DNA of 9,091 nt, taken from contig CAMBSS010000160.1 in assembly GCA_945870465.1 (NCBI GenBank), positions 1 through 9,091 of the forward strand, in the 5' to 3' direction. The position numbers and the translations under genes were made by a program. The notes under the pieces are model-generated. The model was not told the origin of the DNA. It saw nothing but the letters and a program-made list of their open reading frames with translations, and did no database searches. Of the stretch, positions 6,318 through 9,091 are shown piece after piece (positions within the stretch are counted from its first letter, which is position 1; each line of letters begins with the position of its first letter). Source of the stretch: Bordetella parapertussis. GTDB lineage: Bacteria; Pseudomonadota; Gammaproteobacteria; Burkholderiales; SG8-41.

Positions 6318-6343
6318 AAAATTGATGCTGTTCATCTTGTCAA
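6315..6343 (-). promoter_or_regulatory. Promoter of the ArsR-SRPBCC operon
   Basis: On the minus strand a perfect -35 TTGACA (6343-6338) is separated by exactly 17 bp from TTTAAT (6320-6315), a near-consensus -10. Transcription would start around 6308, about 15 nt before the ATG at 6293. The leader is very short and has no Shine-Dalgarno sequence. This is the best sigma-70 promoter in the window. Confidence 0.75.
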
Positions 6344-6757
6344 GCTTCAGCTGCTGCTCTACCCAGCTTGCTCCCCGAGGCAACGAATGCACGAATAAGT
6401 TGGAACGTCGTTGGTCCGCTTTGCGGCGACAAATTGGGCCCGCCGTGCGTCTGCAATGGGTCGACAACTGCCGGTCGCGATTCCATATCGCAGTCATCTG
6501 CAGTGCCATCTACCGCTCAATCGCTGAAGTGTCTGCGCTGGGTTCCCGGACTTACGACGCCACTGGTTTTCCCGCGCGACCGGTCGAGGGTGAAACTTGT
6601 GGGACATTTTGAGGGACATCACCACCAATCCACGTGAACGGAAGCGGCCGGGACGGTGGCTTAACTCCCTCGTGCAGCGGGCGTTTTCTTCCCGTGGGTT
6701 ACTTTACGTCGCAGAACGACATAGTGTTGCTGGTACAATCGTTGCCGGTAAAACCAT
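6344..6757. other. About 410-bp stretch without a recognisable gene upstream of ispD
   Basis: Several short open frames exist on both strands here, but none has a ribosome binding site or a family signature I know. A short direct repeat, GGGACAT, occurs at 6601-6607 and 6613-6619. The right end holds the candidate ispD promoter. This could be decayed mobile DNA or the remains of a lost gene; the sequence does not decide. Confidence 0.5.
6731..6739 (+). promoter_or_regulatory. Candidate extended -10 promoter of ispD-ispF
   Basis: TGG followed by TACAAT (6734-6739) fits an extended -10 element (TGn-TACAAT) and would give a leader of about 12 nt before the ATG at 6758. There is no good -35 at 17 bp and no clear Shine-Dalgarno sequence before ispD. 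Confidence 0.4.
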
Positions 6758-7456
6758 ATGCCAAAATTCTTCGCACTCGTTCCGGCCGCCGGTAGCGGCG
6801 CGCGCATGGGCGCCGCGCTGCCCAAGCAATATCTTGCGCTGGCGGGCCGGCCGCTGCTCTATCACACGCTGAAGCAACTCTGCGCGTGTGCGGAGATCGA
6901 ACGCGTGTTCGTGGTGCTGGCGGCGGGCGACCGTTTTTTCGCGCAGCAGGACTGGCAGCCGTTCGCCGACCGCATCGAGCCTTTGTATTGCGGCGGTGCC
7001 GCGCGCGCGGTCAGTGTGTTCAACGGTTTGCTTGCGGTGCGCGACCTGCTCGCAGCCGACGACTGGATGCTGGTGCACGATGCGGTGCGCCCTTGTCTGC
7101 CGGCCGACGCATTGCAGCGCTTGATCGACACGCTGCGCAATGATGCGGTGGGCGGACTGCTGGCGCTGCCGGTGGTCGATACCCTCAAGCGTGCCGATGC
7201 CGCGGGCCTGGTCATGCAGACCGAGTCGCGCGAATCGCTGTGGCAGGCGCAGACGCCGCAGATGTTCCGCTACCGCGCGCTGCTCGAAGCGTTGCGCGCC
7301 TTCGATCCAGCACTGGCGACCGATGAAGCGAGCGCGATCGAACACCTTGGCCAGCGGCCGCGGCTGGTGAGCGGCGACACGCGCAATCTCAAGGTCACCT
7401 ATCCTCACGACCTCGAACTGGCGTCGTTGATTCTGAACAGCATGGAGAAAAAATGA
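6758..7456 (+). CDS. ispD: 2-C-methyl-D-erythritol 4-phosphate cytidylyltransferase
   Basis: This cytosolic enzyme of the MEP isoprenoid pathway joins CTP and 2-C-methyl-D-erythritol 4-phosphate to give CDP-methylerythritol and pyrophosphate. The 232 residues are normal length. The nucleotide-binding loop is [17 protein letters not shown] (9-25), with R16 and K23 in the expected catalytic places. VHDAVRPCL (106-114), LPVVDTLK (137-144), [10 protein letters not shown] (161-170), ATDEAS (187-192) and [14 protein letters not shown] (206-219) are the remaining family motifs. [13 protein letters not shown] stands where many relatives have GG-x-x-R-x-x-SVxNGL. The stop overlaps the ispF start (ATGA), so the two are co-translated. 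A weak ribosome binding site suggests modest expression. Confidence 0.97.
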   Translation: MPKFFALVPAAGSGARMGAALPKQYLALAGRPLLYHTLKQLCACAEIERVFVVLAAGDRFFAQQDWQPFADRIEPLYCGGAARAVSVFNGLLAVRDLLAADDWMLVHDAVRPCLPADALQRLIDTLRNDAVGGLLALPVVDTLKRADAAGLVMQTESRESLWQAQTPQMFRYRALLEALRAFDPALATDEASAIEHLGQRPRLVSGDTRNLKVTYPHDLELASLILNSMEKK

Positions 7457-7926
7457 GAATCGGGCAGGGCTTTGACGCACATAAACTGGTCGAGGGACGC
7501 CGCCTCATCATCGGCGGGGTGACCATTCCGCATCCGCGCGGGCTCGACGGGCACTCCGACGCTGACGTGTTGCTGCACGCGATTTGCGATGCCTTGATCG
7601 GCGCCGCAGCACTGGGTGACATTGGCAAACATTTCCCCGACAGCGATCCGCAATACAAGGGGGTCGATAGCCGCAAGCTGTTGCGCGAGACCGCAGCATT
7701 GCTGAAAAAGAACGGCTGGCGGGTGGCGAATCTCGACGCGACCATCATCGCGCAGGAGCCGCGCATGGCGCCGCACATCGCCGCCATGGTCGCCAATATT
7801 GCGGCTGATATCGGCGTGGCTTCAGGCGACGTCAACGTCAAGGCCAAGACCACTGAGAAACTCGGTTTCACCGGCCGCGGCGAAGGTATCGCCGCCGAAG
7901 CCGTGGTGTTGATCGAGCCGCTGTAA
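7453..7926 (+). CDS. ispF: 2-C-methyl-D-erythritol 2,4-cyclodiphosphate synthase
   Basis: This enzyme catalyses the MEP-pathway step two after IspD, cyclising the 2-phosphate of CDP-methylerythritol with release of CMP. At 157 residues it is the typical size of this trimeric enzyme. The metal ligands D8, H10 (GFDAH) and H42 (DADVLLHA) are in place. H34-S35-D36, [12 protein letters not shown] (55-66) and the [17 protein letters not shown] block (130-146, with T133 and E135) line the active site. GGAG lies 6 nt before the ATG, inside the end of ispD. IspE, the step between IspD and IspF, is not in the window, as is common. Confidence 0.98.
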   Translation: MRIGQGFDAHKLVEGRRLIIGGVTIPHPRGLDGHSDADVLLHAICDALIGAAALGDIGKHFPDSDPQYKGVDSRKLLRETAALLKKNGWRVANLDATIIAQEPRMAPHIAAMVANIAADIGVASGDVNVKAKTTEKLGFTGRGEGIAAEAVVLIEPL

Positions 7927-7977
7927 TCGTTAACCTGAATGGTCGCGTGCCGGCCAGCTGGCAGGCTGGAACGCCGA

Positions 7978-8397
7978 TTATTTAACTGGAACGGACGCTG
8001 GCGCTTTCGCGGGCTGTTTACGCTCTGGCGCTGGCGCGGGCTTCGCCGCAGGGGCCGGCGCGGCGAGCTGTTCGACCAGCTGGATCGCGGCTGCCACAAC
8101 TGTATGCTGCGGATTGTCGCGGCAGTATTGGTCGAAGTATTTGTAGAGGTCGTCGCCGCCTGGAAACGTGCCGACCTTGACCTGCTGCGCGGGGTTCGCG
8201 TAGTTATGCCCCGACACGAAACCGCGCGCCCACATTTCGTATTGCTGGCGTATCAGCTTGTTGCCTGCCGACTTGGCCCATGCCGCGCACGACGCGTTGT
8301 CCGCCGAGAATATGATATTGATGGGTGGCGCCGGTTCCGCAGCGGTGGCAGCGGCGGCCGCCAGGAGCAGCGCGGCAATGGTTGCAATCGACTTCAC
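7978..8397 (-). CDS. Small exported protein, HdeA-like, function unknown
   Basis: This 139-residue protein is probably periplasmic. The signal peptide (MKSIATIAALLLAAAAATAA) has a likely cleavage near residue 20. The mature domain, about 30-110, has just two cysteines, C37 and C92, which could form one disulfide. It also contains WARGFVSGHNY (56-66) and YFDQYCRDNPQHTVVAAA (87-104). The pattern W-x-x-GF followed by YC-x-x-NP recalls the HdeA/HdeB acid-stress chaperones and related small periplasmic proteins, but the match is only at motif level. The last 28 or so residues are a low-complexity Ala/Pro/Lys tail. A GAGG sequence precedes the ATG. It is convergent with ispF and divergent from the cyclic-nucleotide-binding gene. 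I do not recognise a named gene. Confidence 0.72.
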   Translation of the reverse strand: MKSIATIAALLLAAAAATAAEPAPPINIIFSADNASCAAWAKSAGNKLIRQQYEMWARGFVSGHNYANPAQQVKVGTFPGGDDLYKYFDQYCRDNPQHTVVAAAIQLVEQLAAPAPAAKPAPAPERKQPAKAPASVPVK

Positions 8398-8459
8398 GTC
8401 GTCCTCGCTCGTTCAGATCCAAACGCGGCCATGCTAGCAGTTTTTGCCGCGCGTGGCCT

Positions 8460-8465
8460 TATAAT
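8460..8465 (+). promoter_or_regulatory. Candidate -10 box of the cyclic-nucleotide-binding gene
   Basis: A consensus TATAAT lies about 33 bp before the ATG at 8499, with no good -35 at 17 bp. The overlapping TTATAA palindrome could also serve the divergent gene at 8397. Confidence 0.4.
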
Positions 8466-8498
8466 GAGCGCGTCAATGCCTCCGCCTTCGAGGGCTCA

Positions 8499-8975
8499 AT
8501 GGACAGTTACATCGGCATATTCCGGCACCACGCCAGCGACAAGGGCAATACCGGCGACAACCTGCTGCTTGCGCAGTGGGGCGAGTCCGAGTGGAGAAAG
8601 CTGCTCGCGGTGACGGCGGTGCGGCCATACAAGGCCAGCGAAGTGGTGATTCAGCGTGGCGTGGCTGACCGTTCGCTGTACTTCGTGGCGGCGGGCGCGC
8701 TCGAAGTCGGCGTGACCTATGTCGACGGCGTCAGCATCAGCCCGCTCGCCAAGATCGGCGCCGGCAGCGTGATCGGCGAGCAATCGTTCTTCGACGGTGA
8801 GCCGCGCTCCGCCAATGTATGGGCGGTGACCGACGGCGAATTGCTGTGCCTTACCCAGGAGAGGTTCAACAATCTCGCGCAGAGCGATCCCGGACTGACG
8901 CGCGATCTTTTGTTTGCGCTCGGCCGCATCCTGTCGTTGCGGCTGCGCAATACGTCAATGCGCGTGCGGCGCTGA
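8499..8975 (+). CDS. Stand-alone cyclic nucleotide-binding-domain (Crp/Fnr-like sensor) protein
   Basis: This 158-residue protein is essentially one cNMP-binding beta-barrel. VVIQRGVADRSLYFVAAGAL (49-68) is the usual first strands. The phosphate-binding cassette is GEQSFFDGEPRSANVWA (93-109), keeping the family's glutamate (E94) and arginine (R103), so nucleotide binding is plausible. After the barrel there is one helix (about 125-150) and a short basic end. No helix-turn-helix, kinase or transporter domain follows, so it must act through a partner. I chose the ATG at 8499 because GAGGG is just upstream and the TATAAT at 8460 would lie inside any longer form; the open frame extends further upstream without support. 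It faces a histidine kinase gene convergently. Its target is unknown. Confidence 0.85.
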   Translation: MDSYIGIFRHHASDKGNTGDNLLLAQWGESEWRKLLAVTAVRPYKASEVVIQRGVADRSLYFVAAGALEVGVTYVDGVSISPLAKIGAGSVIGEQSFFDGEPRSANVWAVTDGELLCLTQERFNNLAQSDPGLTRDLLFALGRILSLRLRNTSMRVRR

Positions 8976-9008
8976 TGTCGCTGCGCCACGCGGCGCGTTA
9001 ACGGCCGT

Positions 9009-9091
9009 TCAGTTCCCCGCCGGCTTGAGCGGGAATTCCACCCGCGCTTCCAGTCCGCCGCCTTCGCGCGCGAGCAGGTTAACGCTGCCGC
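9009..9091 (-). CDS. C-terminal end of a probable histidine kinase (partial)
   Basis: The minus strand enters from the right edge and encodes 26 residues, GSVNLLAREGGGLEARVEFP and then LKPAGN, before a TGA at 9009-9011. The pattern G-x-V-x-L-x-x-R-x-GGGLEA-x-V-x-x-P is the closing part of the HATPase_c domain of two-component sensor kinases, after the G2 box. The rest of the gene lies outside the window. It is convergent with the cyclic-nucleotide-binding gene, with 33 bp between the two. Confidence 0.65.
   Translation of the reverse strand, partial: GSVNLLAREGGGLEARVEFPLKPAGN

Noticed and set aside
6322..6612. Plus-strand open frame of 96 codons upstream of ispD
   Set aside because: It starts inside the ArsR promoter, lacks a ribosome binding site, and the product matches no family I recognise.
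6704..7480. Minus-strand open frame of 258 codons opposite ispD
   Set aside because: IspD is unmistakable on the plus strand. The antisense product is Arg/Gln/His-rich without any motif.
7948..7963. Palindrome (GCCAGCTGGC core) between convergent ispF and the exported protein gene as a terminator
   Set aside because: The stem is short and imperfect outside the core, and no T run follows on either strand.
7395..8099. Minus-strand open frame of 234 codons opposite ispF
   Set aside because: It is a shadow of ispF and of the exported protein gene; the translation is Ser/Arg-rich and has no family pattern.

Overview
The window looks like a chromosomal segment from a high-GC betaproteobacterium, most likely Burkholderiales or a close relative. 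This is inferred from the tandem Bug-type periplasmic receptors (a family greatly expanded in that group), the overlapping ispD-ispF pair, the GC-rich codon use and general gene style. No rRNA, tRNA, CRISPR array or intact insertion sequence was seen.

Left block (1-3811, minus strand): a compact operon read right to left. It starts with a fused MEMO1-AMMECR1 protein (AmmeMemoRadiSam proteins B and A in one chain). Next come the radical SAM partner amrS and a complete Bug-family tripartite tricarboxylate transporter receptor. The last member is a second Bug receptor that loses family similarity after about 85 residues. The first three genes are separated by only 4 nt each. The AmmeMemoRadiSam system is conserved but its chemistry is unknown to me, so its coupling to a periplasmic receptor without permease genes is worth attention.

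Middle block (about 3812-6757): this has the look of an accessory insertion between two conserved blocks. It holds a 447-bp intergenic region, a toxin-antitoxin pair (excisionase-type HTH antitoxin and PIN-domain toxin), and an 85-bp diverged fragment of the memo gene just after the toxin. Then, on the minus strand, comes an ArsR-type repressor with a SRPBCC/AHSA1-domain partner. The ArsR gene carries an in-frame amber codon where the family normally has Trp. The ArsR promoter is excellent (TTGACA, 17 bp, TTTAAT) with an imperfect palindrome over the start point. About 400 bp without a recognisable gene follows.

Right block (6758-9091): ispD and ispF of the MEP isoprenoid pathway overlap by ATGA. 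A small exported HdeA-like protein lies convergent to them. A stand-alone cyclic-nucleotide-binding-domain protein is divergent from that one, and the last 26 codons of a probable histidine kinase enter from the right edge on the minus strand.

I see no clearly new system. The best leads are the MEMO-AMMECR1/AmrS/Bug operon, the second memo-derived fragment beside the toxin-antitoxin module, and the amber-interrupted ArsR gene.
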